NCBI GenBank assembly: GCA_964482585.1
Contig: CAYZYO010000067.1
Coordinates: 1-13,716, forward strand
DNA: 13,716 bases
Source of the DNA: CAYZYO01 sp964482585
GTDB lineage: Bacteria > Bacillota > Syntrophomonadia > Syntrophomonadales > Syntrophomonadaceae
Direction: 5' to 3'
The position numbers were made by a program, and so were the translations under genes. The notes below the pieces were generated by a model, which was not told the origin of the DNA, made no database searches, and saw only the letters and a list, made by a program, of their open reading frames with translations. How positions within the stretch are numbered: the stretch's first letter is position 1; each line of letters starts with the position of its first letter. Shown here one piece after another: positions 7,473-13,716 of this stretch.

Positions 7473-7501
7473 TATTTTAACCAACCTCGCTAATTTTATG
7501 C
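7473..7501 (-). promoter_or_regulatory. Candidate sigma-F promoter of yyaC
   Basis: On the - strand GCATA (7501-7497) fits the -35 pattern GYWTA, and GGTTAAAATA (7482-7473) fits the -10 pattern GGnnAnAnTW at every defined position. The spacer is 14 bases, one shorter than the 15-16 I remember for this sigma factor. The predicted start, near 7466, leaves about 20 bases before the TTG at 7445, with the SD in between. From memory yyaC is in the sigma-F regulon of B. subtilis, which agrees. Expression would then be in the early forespore. Confidence 0.5.
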
Positions 7502-7619
7502 TTAGTCTTAATAAAAAGGAGATCTAAGCAAAATCACTCTCTTTTACTAAGAATTTACCTCCCGGTTAGAGCATAAAGTAGTTAATAGATATAAATTCAC
7601 TATGAAGATTTATAACTGA

Positions 7620-7643
7620 GGGCAAAGGGACTAAAGTCTGCCC
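7620..7643. repeat. REP-like palindrome, unit 1
   Basis: GGGCA (7620-7624) pairs with TGCCC (7639-7643), and GACT (7629-7632) with AGTC (7635-7638) around a two-base centre. The GACT-nn-AGTC core is shared with the two units at 7813-7832 and 7862-7881, so it probably belongs to the same family in more diverged form. Confidence 0.5.
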
Positions 7644-7729
7644 TACAGATACAATACCCAGGGGGTTTTTACAGTGGATTTATGTACTTCAAAAAAAATA
7701 ATTGTATATTAAAAAAGTTTAGTACGAAT

Positions 7730-7782
7730 AAACGCTTAATGCAGTCACCTTACTTAGATAAGTTGGCCATGCACTGGCGTTT
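7730..7782. repeat. Long imperfect inverted repeat
   Basis: The nested inverted matches are nearly concentric: AAACGC (7730-7735) with GCGTTT (7777-7782), a TGCA in each arm, and the perfect palindrome ACTTAGATAAGT (7752-7763) at the centre. The arms are about 24-27 bases. It could form a long hairpin in RNA or a cruciform, or be a decayed small element. Confidence 0.45.
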
Positions 7783-7812
7783 TAGTAAAATCGGAGCAAC
7801 CGGATAAAACCA

Positions 7813-7881
7813 TAGAGGCGACTTCAGTCGCCGCCCTGACACCCTGAATTGAGGCTGGTCGGGAGACTGAAGTCTCCTCTA
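7813..7881. repeat. Paired REP-like palindromes in inverted orientation
   Basis: Two 16-base near-palindromes, GGCGACTTCAGTCGCC (7817-7832) and GGAGACTGAAGTCTCC (7862-7877), face each other. With flanking TAGA and TCTA they make 20-base arms, 7813-7832 and 7862-7881, which are reverse complements at all but two or three positions, separated by 29 bases. This hairpin-pair layout resembles bacterial REP doublets. No REP-associated transposase gene is in the window. Confidence 0.75.
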
Positions 7882-7943
7882 CGTGAATCTGGGGGTAATC
7901 ACCTCTTTGTTTTCATAAGTGGTTGTTTCCTCCGGGCATGGAG
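7882..7943. repeat. Direct repeat, copy 2
   Basis: CGTGAATCTG (7882-7891) and TTGTTTTCATAAGTGGTTGT (7907-7926), then CTCCGGGCATGG, match copy 1 at 6798-6867. This copy directly abuts the right arm of the REP-like pair that ends at 7881, so the repeat may be part of a larger composite unit. The two copies are about 1.08 kb apart and bracket yyaC and its promoter. Confidence 0.8.
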
Positions 7944-7953
7944 GGTTAATTTA

Positions 7954-8093
7954 AGAATTTTGCATGATTCTGAAACCCAATATCTCGCCCTGAGTATCAG
8001 CGAAGAATCTTTTAGATCCTGGAGCTTAGCCTCAGAATAGCTCTAAAAACCTAGCTAATGACAATAATAAAGAAGTTAATTATGCAAAATTCT
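7954..8093. repeat. 140-bp segment bounded by a perfect 12-bp inverted repeat
   Basis: AGAATTTTGCAT (7954-7965) and ATGCAAAATTCT (8082-8093) are exact reverse complements. A match this long is unlikely by chance within so short a span, although AT-richness weakens the argument. It could be the ends of a tiny non-autonomous element, or a regulatory structure ahead of the transporter gene. I see no clear target-site duplication. Confidence 0.4.
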
Positions 8094-8130
8094 ATTTTGG
8101 AAAGGGGTATAAGTTGTTAAAACACGGTTA

Positions 8131-9201
8131 ATGCTCGTTATGGGATATTTAGGAGCTGTAATAGGAGCCGGTTTTGCATCAGGACAGGAGATTGTCCAAT
8201 TCTTCGTAGCATATGGGTTTGGTGGATTAAAAGGAGTTTTGCTTTCAACCGTATTATTTGCAGTATTTGGTGGGCTGCTGTTATATGTTGCCCATATTCA
8301 AAAGGCAGGTAACTATCAAGATATACTGGCCTATTTAATGGGGGACAAAGCGGGAAAAGTAATAGATTTTTTACTATCCATATTTCTTTTTCTAGGAATT
8401 AGTACTATGTTATCAGCCAGTGGAGCAGTTTTTCATGAACACCTATATCTGCCTAAAATATTAGGTATCCTGCTGGCTTATCTGCTGGTAGTACTATTTA
8501 TATTTACTGGAAAAAAAGGACTATTATTCTCTTTTAATATTCTAGTACCAGTAAAATTTCTTTTACTGTGTCTTATTGCAGGGTATATAGTATTTAGTTT
8601 TAAAGGAACACCGGTAGAGGAATATACTAAATACCTGGGGGCCAATTTTCTTTTGCCCTGGCCTATATCCAGTGTATTATATGTAGCCTATAATTTTACG
8701 CTGGCAATGGTTGTACTTACAGAGTATCAATCTATTACTTCACGACGTAATGGAATAATAGGAGCAGTATGGGGTGGTTTAGTATTAGGTATTTTGCTGT
8801 TGTTAAATTATTTAGCACTTTGTAAGTTTTTGCCTGTTGTACTAAACTATGAAGTTCCAATGCTTTACATTACCGGGAAAATATCTATAGAAGTAAAATA
8901 TGTATATACAATAGTACTCTGGGTGGGAATACTAACTACAGCTATTGCTAATGCCTATGGGTTTTCCCAGCGCTGGTCATCTTTTACCGGGCTAAACTAC
9001 ACTTTTTGTTTACTTTGGTGTATGACAATGGCTTTGCCAATAGCTATGCAGAGCTTTTCTTCGTTGGTTAGCGCAATCTACCCTATTTTTGGACTATTAG
9101 GAATAATAATATTAATTGCCTTGATTTACCGGGCGGTAAAAGACATAATAAAAAAATTGTATTATAATATAATTCAGTTAATTAGTAGAATCAGGGAGTA
9201 A
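8131..9201 (+). CDS. YkvI-like multi-pass membrane transporter
   Basis: This 356-residue hydrophobic protein has about ten predicted membrane segments. It carries GAVIGAGFASGQEIVQFF (about residues 8-25), the N-terminal signature of the YkvI family, distantly related to amino-acid permease-type carriers. It should act in the cytoplasmic membrane; the substrate is unknown. ATG 8131 is the first standard start in frame, but the only good SD, AAAGGGG (8101-8107), lies 23 bases upstream, and family members usually have a few more residues, including positive charges, before the first helix. In-frame GTT codons at 8113 and 8116 sit at proper SD distance and would restore an N-terminus VVKTRL. The start is therefore uncertain. 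The stop lies 4 bases before selA, pointing to one transcript with selA-selB and perhaps a selenium-related role (inference). Confidence 0.85.
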   Translation: MLVMGYLGAVIGAGFASGQEIVQFFVAYGFGGLKGVLLSTVLFAVFGGLLLYVAHIQKAGNYQDILAYLMGDKAGKVIDFLLSIFLFLGISTMLSASGAVFHEHLYLPKILGILLAYLLVVLFIFTGKKGLLFSFNILVPVKFLLLCLIAGYIVFSFKGTPVEEYTKYLGANFLLPWPISSVLYVAYNFTLAMVVLTEYQSITSRRNGIIGAVWGGLVLGILLLLNYLALCKFLPVVLNYEVPMLYITGKISIEVKYVYTIVLWVGILTTAIANAYGFSQRWSSFTGLNYTFCLLWCMTMALPIAMQSFSSLVSAIYPIFGLLGIIILIALIYRAVKDIIKKLYYNIIQLISRIRE

Positions 9202-9205
9202 TAAA

Positions 9206-10615
9206 ATGAAAAACCTTAAGAAAATTTCCCCGGTTGATGAAATATTAACAAATAAACAAGTCAAATTGTTAATTGAAAAATACAATCGAGATTTTATTGT
9301 AAACATGCTTAGAAGGGCAATTGCGGAAGTAAGACAGCAGCTTCGATTATTTGAAGAAGAAGTTGATCAAGAGGTAGTAATGCAAAATATTTACGACAAT
9401 TTAGAAAAACTGGTTTTGCAGAATACTAGAGAAAATTTGCAAAAAGTAATCAATGGGACCGGAGTAGTTTTACATACTAACTTAGGACGGGCGCCATTAG
9501 GGGAAAAGGCAATTAGTAATCTCAGTCATATTGCAAAGAGTTATAATAATTTGGAAATGGATTTAGAAAAAGGGATAAGGGGTTCGAGGTACCAGCATGT
9601 TGAACAATTGTTAACCTATTTGACCGGAGCCGAGGATGTACTGGTAGTTAATAATAATGCTGCAGCTGTAATGCTAGGGCTTAAAGCTATGGCCGAAAAT
9701 AAAGAAGTAATAGTATCCAGGGGACAGTTAGTGGAAATTGGAGGAGCTTTTAGATTACCTGAGGTAATGAAGTTGAGTGGGGCTAAACTTGTAGAAATCG
9801 GTACTACTAATAAAACGTATATAGCAGATTACGCTTCGGCAATTAATGATCAAACCGCACTACTTTTTTCAGCCCATACATCAAATTATAAGATTGTAGG
9901 ATTTAGTGAAGAAGTTAAGCTGGAAAAATTAGCAAAACTCGGGAAAGAAAAAGGGATTCCAGTTATGCAGGATTTAGGTAGTGGCATATTATATAAATTA
10001 GACAGCTGGGGATTAAAAGATGAGCCTACAGTACAAGAATGTGTCGCGTCAGGAGCCGATATTATAACATTTAGCGGGGATAAACTGCTTGGCGGACCGC
10101 AATCGGGGATTATTGTGGGGAAAAAAGAATATATAGAAAAAATGAAAAGAAATCAACTGCTTAGAGCAATGAGAGTAGATAAATTAACAGTTGCTGCTTT
10201 AGAAGGAACCTTAATAGAATACATAGCAGGAAAACCCCAGGAAGAAATCCCGGTGATTCGCATGTTAACTATCAGTAATGAAGAACTGAAGAAAAAAGCA
10301 GAAGAACTTTATAATAGGCTATCAATTAAAATTGGGAAATCAAGTAAAATAAAACATTTATCTATGATTTCAGTTGAAGATATGGTAGGCGGAGGGGCCT
10401 ATCCAACATATAAACTGCCAGGTTATGGAATAGAATTAGAATTTTTCGAGATGAAGCTTGAATCTGCAGCCAAGGAATTGAGATTAATGAATCCAGCTTT
10501 GTTAACTCGAAAACAGGAAAATAAAATGGTTATCAGTGTAAGAACCTTATTAGCAGGAGAAGTGGAACAAATAACCGAATTGCTGGTTAAGTTGTTAGAA
10601 AAAAGGATTAAATAA
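9206..10615 (+). CDS. selA: L-seryl-tRNA(Sec) selenium transferase SelA
   Basis: SelA is a pyridoxal-phosphate enzyme that converts seryl-tRNA(Sec) to selenocysteyl-tRNA(Sec) using selenophosphate; in other bacteria it is a large decamer. The 469 residues match bacterial SelA. The N-terminal tRNA-binding region is followed by VINGTGVVLHTNLGRAPL (about 81-98), VVNNNAAAVML and SRGQLVEIGGAFRLPEVM. The PLP-binding Lys is K293 in FSGDKLLGGPQSG. SD AGGGAG (9193-9198) overlaps the end of the transporter gene and lies 7 bases before the ATG. selB follows 10 bases after the stop. selD, which makes selenophosphate, and selC, the tRNA(Sec) gene, are not in the window and must lie elsewhere. Confidence 0.97.
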   Translation: MKNLKKISPVDEILTNKQVKLLIEKYNRDFIVNMLRRAIAEVRQQLRLFEEEVDQEVVMQNIYDNLEKLVLQNTRENLQKVINGTGVVLHTNLGRAPLGEKAISNLSHIAKSYNNLEMDLEKGIRGSRYQHVEQLLTYLTGAEDVLVVNNNAAAVMLGLKAMAENKEVIVSRGQLVEIGGAFRLPEVMKLSGAKLVEIGTTNKTYIADYASAINDQTALLFSAHTSNYKIVGFSEEVKLEKLAKLGKEKGIPVMQDLGSGILYKLDSWGLKDEPTVQECVASGADIITFSGDKLLGGPQSGIIVGKKEYIEKMKRNQLLRAMRVDKLTVAALEGTLIEYIAGKPQEEIPVIRMLTISNEELKKKAEELYNRLSIKIGKSSKIKHLSMISVEDMVGGGAYPTYKLPGYGIELEFFEMKLESAAKELRLMNPALLTRKQENKMVISVRTLLAGEVEQITELLVKLLEKRIK

Positions 10616-10625
10616 GGGGAACTGA

Positions 10626-12524
10626 ATGAAAAGGATTATTATTGGAACAGCTGGTCATATCGATCATGGAAAAACAACTCTAGTAAGAGCTATGACTGGA
10701 GTAGAAACGGATAGGTTGAAAGAAGAAAAAAATAGAGGGATATCTATTGAGCTTGGTTTTGCTCCCTTTAGACTGCCGGGGGGGAAAAAGGCAGCTATTG
10801 TTGATGTGCCTGGCCATGAACGGTTTATTAAGCATATGCTGGCCGGAGCCTTTGGGATAGATATGGTTATATTGACGATAGCTGCAGATGAGGGAGTTAT
10901 GCCGCAGACACGTGAACATATGGACATTATAGAATTGCTAGGAGTAAAAAAAGGAATTGTAGTGATAACTAAAATGGACCTGGTGGATGAAGAGTGGTTG
11001 ATGTTAATAGAGGAGGAAATTAAAGAATATATTAATAATACAGTATTAAAAGGAGCGCCGGTAATAGTAGTTTCAAGTATAAGTGGAGAGGGAATAAAAC
11101 AGCTTATTGAATGTATTGAGGATTTGGCTGAGGATATTGAAGAAAGGCCTGCATTAGGACAGGTTCGACTTCCTATAGATCGTGTTTTTACCATTTCTGG
11201 ATTCGGCACAGTGATAACCGGAACCCTATGGTCTGGACAGGTAAGCATTGGAGATGTTTTGGAGCTGATGCCTGTACAAAAACCAGTAAGAATTAGAACT
11301 CTTCATGTCCATAATGAAAAAGTGAATACAGCATACGCAGGACAAAGAGTAGCTGTTAATTTGCAGGGAATCGACTTATCAGAGATAAAAAGGGGTTATC
11401 TTATTGCCACAACGGGGTATTTAAGTCCTAGTTTTAGGGTGGATACCAGGTTGCGGTTACTTCACTCCAGCAGCAAAACCTTAAGAAATTGGAACCGGAT
11501 AAGATTCCACTTAGGTACCGAAGAAACTTTTGGACGGGTAGTATTGTTAGACCGAGATGATCTAAAGCCCGGTGAAGAAAGCTATGCTCAGATAGTTATG
11601 GAAAAGCCGGTAGTTTGTTATAAAGGTGATCCATTTGTTGTAAGGTATTATTCTCCCGCTATTACTATTGGTGGGGGAACTATTATAGATTCTAATGCGG
11701 TTAAACAAAAGAGATATAAAGAGGAAGTTTTAGAAGAATTAAGCATAAAAGAAGAAGGAAGTCTCTATGACCTGATTTTACATGAACTAACCTCCAAACC
11801 CTCTAATATTACTTCGATAAAGGAGTTGGTAAAGAGAACAGGTAGATCTGAAGAAAACCTAAAGGAAGAAATATTGCTACTTCTTGAAGATAATAAGATA
11901 GTAGAAATAAAACAAAACCATTATAGCAGCACCTATGGTCTAGAGTTAATACAGAAAAAAATAATAGATAAACTAAGAGAGTATCACCGGGATTATTCTC
12001 TTAGAGAAGGCTATCCCAAGGAAGATATGAGAAGCAGATTTTTCCCCTGGCTGGACAGTAAAACATTTAATTCAATCTTAAAACAATTTGAAAACCAGGG
12101 AACACTACTTAGCCAGAACAACCAGATAAAATTAGTCGGGCACCAGCCTATGCCTGGAAAAAAGGAAGAGGAGATTATAAAAATTATTACTAAAGCTTTA
12201 GAAGAGCAGCTCTTTCATCCACCATCACTAAATGAATTAAGAGCCCTGGTGAATATTGAAGAGCAAGATTTTATAGAGCTGATTACCTATTTAACCAATC
12301 AAAAATCACTGGTTAAGCTGAGTTCGGAAGTATATATTTCCACAAAGGCGATAGAAGAAGGAAGGAAACAGTTGGAGGACTATTTTACCAGGGAAAAGGA
12401 ACTAAGCCTGGCTACAGCTAGAGATATCTTTAACACTACAAGAAAGTATGCCCTGCCTCTAGTAGAATATTATGATAAAATCCGGTTTACTCGCAGAGTA
12501 GGAGATGTACGCATAAAAATGTAG
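10626..12524 (+). CDS. selB: Selenocysteine-specific elongation factor SelB
   Basis: SelB replaces EF-Tu for selenocysteyl-tRNA and, by binding a SECIS hairpin in the mRNA, decodes UGA as selenocysteine at the ribosome. The 632 residues are the normal length. The GTPase domain has GHIDHGKTT (10-18), RGIS (37-40), DVPGHERF (60-67) and TKMD (115-118). EF-Tu-like beta-barrel domains follow, with FTISGFGTVITGTLWSG opening domain 2. The C-terminal part holds the tandem winged helices that bind SECIS RNA; the last contains TTRKYALPLVEYYDKIRFTRRVGDVR, split here as TTRKYALPLVEYYD and TRRVGDVR. SD AAGGGG (10614-10619) overlaps the selA stop. All key motifs are intact, so the host probably makes selenoproteins. 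No in-frame UGA or SECIS candidate was seen in the window's own genes. Confidence 0.97.
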   Translation: MKRIIIGTAGHIDHGKTTLVRAMTGVETDRLKEEKNRGISIELGFAPFRLPGGKKAAIVDVPGHERFIKHMLAGAFGIDMVILTIAADEGVMPQTREHMDIIELLGVKKGIVVITKMDLVDEEWLMLIEEEIKEYINNTVLKGAPVIVVSSISGEGIKQLIECIEDLAEDIEERPALGQVRLPIDRVFTISGFGTVITGTLWSGQVSIGDVLELMPVQKPVRIRTLHVHNEKVNTAYAGQRVAVNLQGIDLSEIKRGYLIATTGYLSPSFRVDTRLRLLHSSSKTLRNWNRIRFHLGTEETFGRVVLLDRDDLKPGEESYAQIVMEKPVVCYKGDPFVVRYYSPAITIGGGTIIDSNAVKQKRYKEEVLEELSIKEEGSLYDLILHELTSKPSNITSIKELVKRTGRSEENLKEEILLLLEDNKIVEIKQNHYSSTYGLELIQKKIIDKLREYHRDYSLREGYPKEDMRSRFFPWLDSKTFNSILKQFENQGTLLSQNNQIKLVGHQPMPGKKEEEIIKIITKALEEQLFHPPSLNELRALVNIEEQDFIELITYLTNQKSLVKLSSEVYISTKAIEEGRKQLEDYFTREKELSLATARDIFNTTRKYALPLVEYYDKIRFTRRVGDVRIKM

Positions 12525-12570
12525 AGAATATTGAAAGAAATTTTTAAGATTTTCAGGAGGATTTTGTTAA

Positions 12571-13566
12571 GTGGCTATAATAGGAATACCAAGTACTTTA
12601 GCGTATTTTAATTATTATCCATTTTGGAAGAGTTTCTTTGAAGAAATTGGAAATGAAGTAATTACATCAACACCAACAACCAAGGCAATTTTGGACAAGG
12701 GCGTAAAAGAAGCTGTAAATGATGCCTGTATACCGATAAAAGTATATCATGGTCATGTTGCTGACCTGGCGAAAAAGGCAGATTATATATTTTGCCCGCG
12801 GCTGGTAAGTGTTCGCAAACACGGGGATTTTGGGACCGAAACCTTTTGCCCTAAATTTTTGGGATTACCTGATATGATTAGACAGGCACTTTATGATTTG
12901 CCTGAAATACTTGAACCTAGAATTGATTTAAAAAAAGGAAAAAAGGAATTATTTAATGTGTTTTACGAGCTGGGATTACAACTAGGAGCTTTTCCTGATA
13001 GTATTACTAAAGCCTTTAAGAAAGCCTCAAAGGTATATAAAAAATATCAAAGCCTTTTATACCAGGAATGGATTCCAAGTGAAGCTATGGATATTCTTTT
13101 TAACGGCACTCAGGTATCACTTTTACCAGAAAAAAAGTACGATTTGAAAATAGCGGTTGTTGGCTATCCATATACACTTTATGATGGGTATATTAATGCC
13201 GGGCTCTTAAAGATACTGGAGAAAGAAAATGTAAAGATATATACTCAAGATATGCTAAGTGATAAAGTTATGAATAAGCAAGCCAAAACCATTCCTAAAA
13301 GTATGTTCTGGTATTTTTCCAACCGGGTTGTATATGGGGCACTGCACTTTATGCAATGCAGTGATATAGATGGAATTATCCACGTAACTGCCTTTGCTTG
13401 CGGACCGGATTCAATGGTTGACCGGCTGCTGGAGATAGAAACTCGAAGGAGAACTGAATTACCGTATTTATCAATTACTATAGATGAACATACTGGAGAA
13501 GCAGGAGTGAGAACCAGGATTGAGGCTTTTTTAGATATGATTCGTTACCGGAGGGATAAGAGATGA
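12571..13566 (+). CDS. Acyl-CoA dehydratase activase-related protein (DUF2229-like)
   Basis: This 331-residue protein belongs to the group annotated as CoA-substrate-specific enzyme activase or acyl-CoA dehydratase activase-related (COG3580/DUF2229 type). The group resembles the iron-sulfur subunits and activators of 2-hydroxyacyl-CoA dehydratases, but its reaction is not established. The N-terminus MAIIGIPSTLAYFNYYPFW is typical. Cys residues at 53 (DACIPIK), 75 (FCPR), 93 (FCPKFLGLPDM), 263 and 277 (AFACGPDSM) are likely iron-sulfur ligands. The C-terminus ITIDEHTGEAGVRTRIEAF is a family signature. The start is GTG 12571 with AGGAGG (12555-12560) 10 bases upstream. It lies 46 bases after selB and overlaps the next gene by an ATGA, so the two products are probably made in fixed ratio. 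No ATPase domain is present in this protein. Confidence 0.85.
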   Translation: MAIIGIPSTLAYFNYYPFWKSFFEEIGNEVITSTPTTKAILDKGVKEAVNDACIPIKVYHGHVADLAKKADYIFCPRLVSVRKHGDFGTETFCPKFLGLPDMIRQALYDLPEILEPRIDLKKGKKELFNVFYELGLQLGAFPDSITKAFKKASKVYKKYQSLLYQEWIPSEAMDILFNGTQVSLLPEKKYDLKIAVVGYPYTLYDGYINAGLLKILEKENVKIYTQDMLSDKVMNKQAKTIPKSMFWYFSNRVVYGALHFMQCSDIDGIIHVTAFACGPDSMVDRLLEIETRRRTELPYLSITIDEHTGEAGVRTRIEAFLDMIRYRRDKR

Positions 13567-13716
13567 AGATTAGTTTTCCTCATATGGGATATTCATATAT
13601 TGCTTTAAAATGGCTGGTAGAAAATACCGGGCATGAATGCATTATTCCTCCGGAACCCAGCAAGAAAACATTAGATTTAGGAGTACGTTATTCACCTGAA
13701 TTTAGTTGTATTCCTT
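13563..13716 (+). CDS. Second activase-related protein (COG3581-like), 3' end outside window
   Basis: ATG 13563 overlaps the previous stop as ATGA, and 51 codons are visible before the window ends. The start MKISFPHMGYSYIALKWL and the later PPEPSKKTLDLGVRYSPE and FSCIP match the N-terminus of COG3581-type proteins, found either next to or fused with DUF2229-type proteins in anaerobes. The Cys in SCIP is a likely metal or cluster ligand. The reaction and substrate are unknown. Whether an ASKHA-type ATPase (HgdC/BcrAD-like) gene follows cannot be seen here. Confidence 0.75.
   Translation, partial: MKISFPHMGYSYIALKWLVENTGHECIIPPEPSKKTLDLGVRYSPEFSCIP

Larger units (their letters stand above)
7446..8130. 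other. Repeat-rich intergenic region without a credible gene
   Basis: About 685 bases separate yyaC (-) from the transporter gene (+). I see the yyaC promoter, REP-like palindromes at 7620-7643 and 7813-7881, an imperfect inverted repeat at 7730-7782, the second copy of the direct repeat at 7882-7943 and a 12-base inverted repeat spanning 7954-8093. A weak sigma-A-like candidate for the downstream operon is ATGACA (8058-8063), 17 bases, TATGCA (8081-8086); the -10 fit is poor. A 63-codon frame at 7849-8040 is made largely of repeat sequence and is not believed. No tRNA or riboswitch was recognised. Confidence 0.8.

Noticed and set aside
7849..8040. 63-codon open frame on the + strand
   Set aside because: It runs through the REP-like arm and the direct repeat, has no ribosome site and resembles no family; best explained by repeat sequence.
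10664..11248. 194-codon open frame antisense to selB
   Set aside because: It lies wholly opposite the highly conserved GTPase domain of SelB, so it is a shadow of that gene's codon pattern.
12525..12570. Possible tRNA(Sec) gene beside selB
   Set aside because: The gap is only 46 bases, with no acceptor stem or T-arm; it holds just the ribosome site of the next gene.

Overview
The window looks like an AT-rich chromosomal segment from an endospore-forming Firmicute, most likely an anaerobe of the class Clostridia. The evidence is the gene order mnmE-mnmG-rsmG-noc-soj-parB-yyaC, which is the origin-proximal order known from Bacillus subtilis, plus a sporulation gene (yyaC), a nucleoid-occlusion gene (noc), selenocysteine genes (selA-selB) and genes related to acyl-CoA dehydratase activases. 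I cannot name the genus. The replication origin itself is not visible; by synteny it should lie to the left.

Region 1 (1-4764, all +): the end of mnmE, then mnmG, rsmG and noc, tightly spaced or overlapping, closed by a terminator at 4797-4820. MnmE and MnmG together modify tRNA wobble uridines, RsmG methylates 16S rRNA, and Noc keeps division away from the nucleoid.

Region 2 (4821-6614, +): a leader with a TTAATAG direct repeat and palindrome, then the overlapping soj (parA) and parB genes. A perfect 16-bp parS site follows parB by 17 bases (6632-6647). The recognition-helix residues of the two ParB-like proteins split as expected into a Noc type and a parS type, so the window holds both halves of the duplicated segregation/occlusion system.

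Region 3 (6615-8130): yyaC on the - strand, convergent to parB, with a good candidate forespore sigma-F promoter. Around and upstream of it is a repeat-rich stretch. A 70/62-bp direct repeat flanks yyaC, and one copy encodes the last residues and stop of YyaC. The roughly 685-bp gap between yyaC and the next gene holds three REP-like GACT/AGTC palindromes, a long imperfect inverted repeat and a perfect 12-bp inverted repeat, but no credible gene.

Region 4 (8131-12524, +): a YkvI-like multi-pass membrane transporter, selA and selB, spaced 4 and 10 bases apart and probably one operon. SelA makes selenocysteyl-tRNA and SelB delivers it to UGA codons. The transporter's place at the head of the operon suggests, but does not prove, a selenium or selenocysteine-related substrate. 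The transporter's start codon looks odd.

Region 5 (12571-13716, +): two translationally coupled genes (ATGA overlap) related to activators of 2-hydroxyacyl-CoA dehydratases. The second runs off the window. Their substrate is unknown. The core genes are ordinary; the most unusual parts are the repeat field around yyaC, the transporter-sel operon and the uncharacterised activase-like pair.
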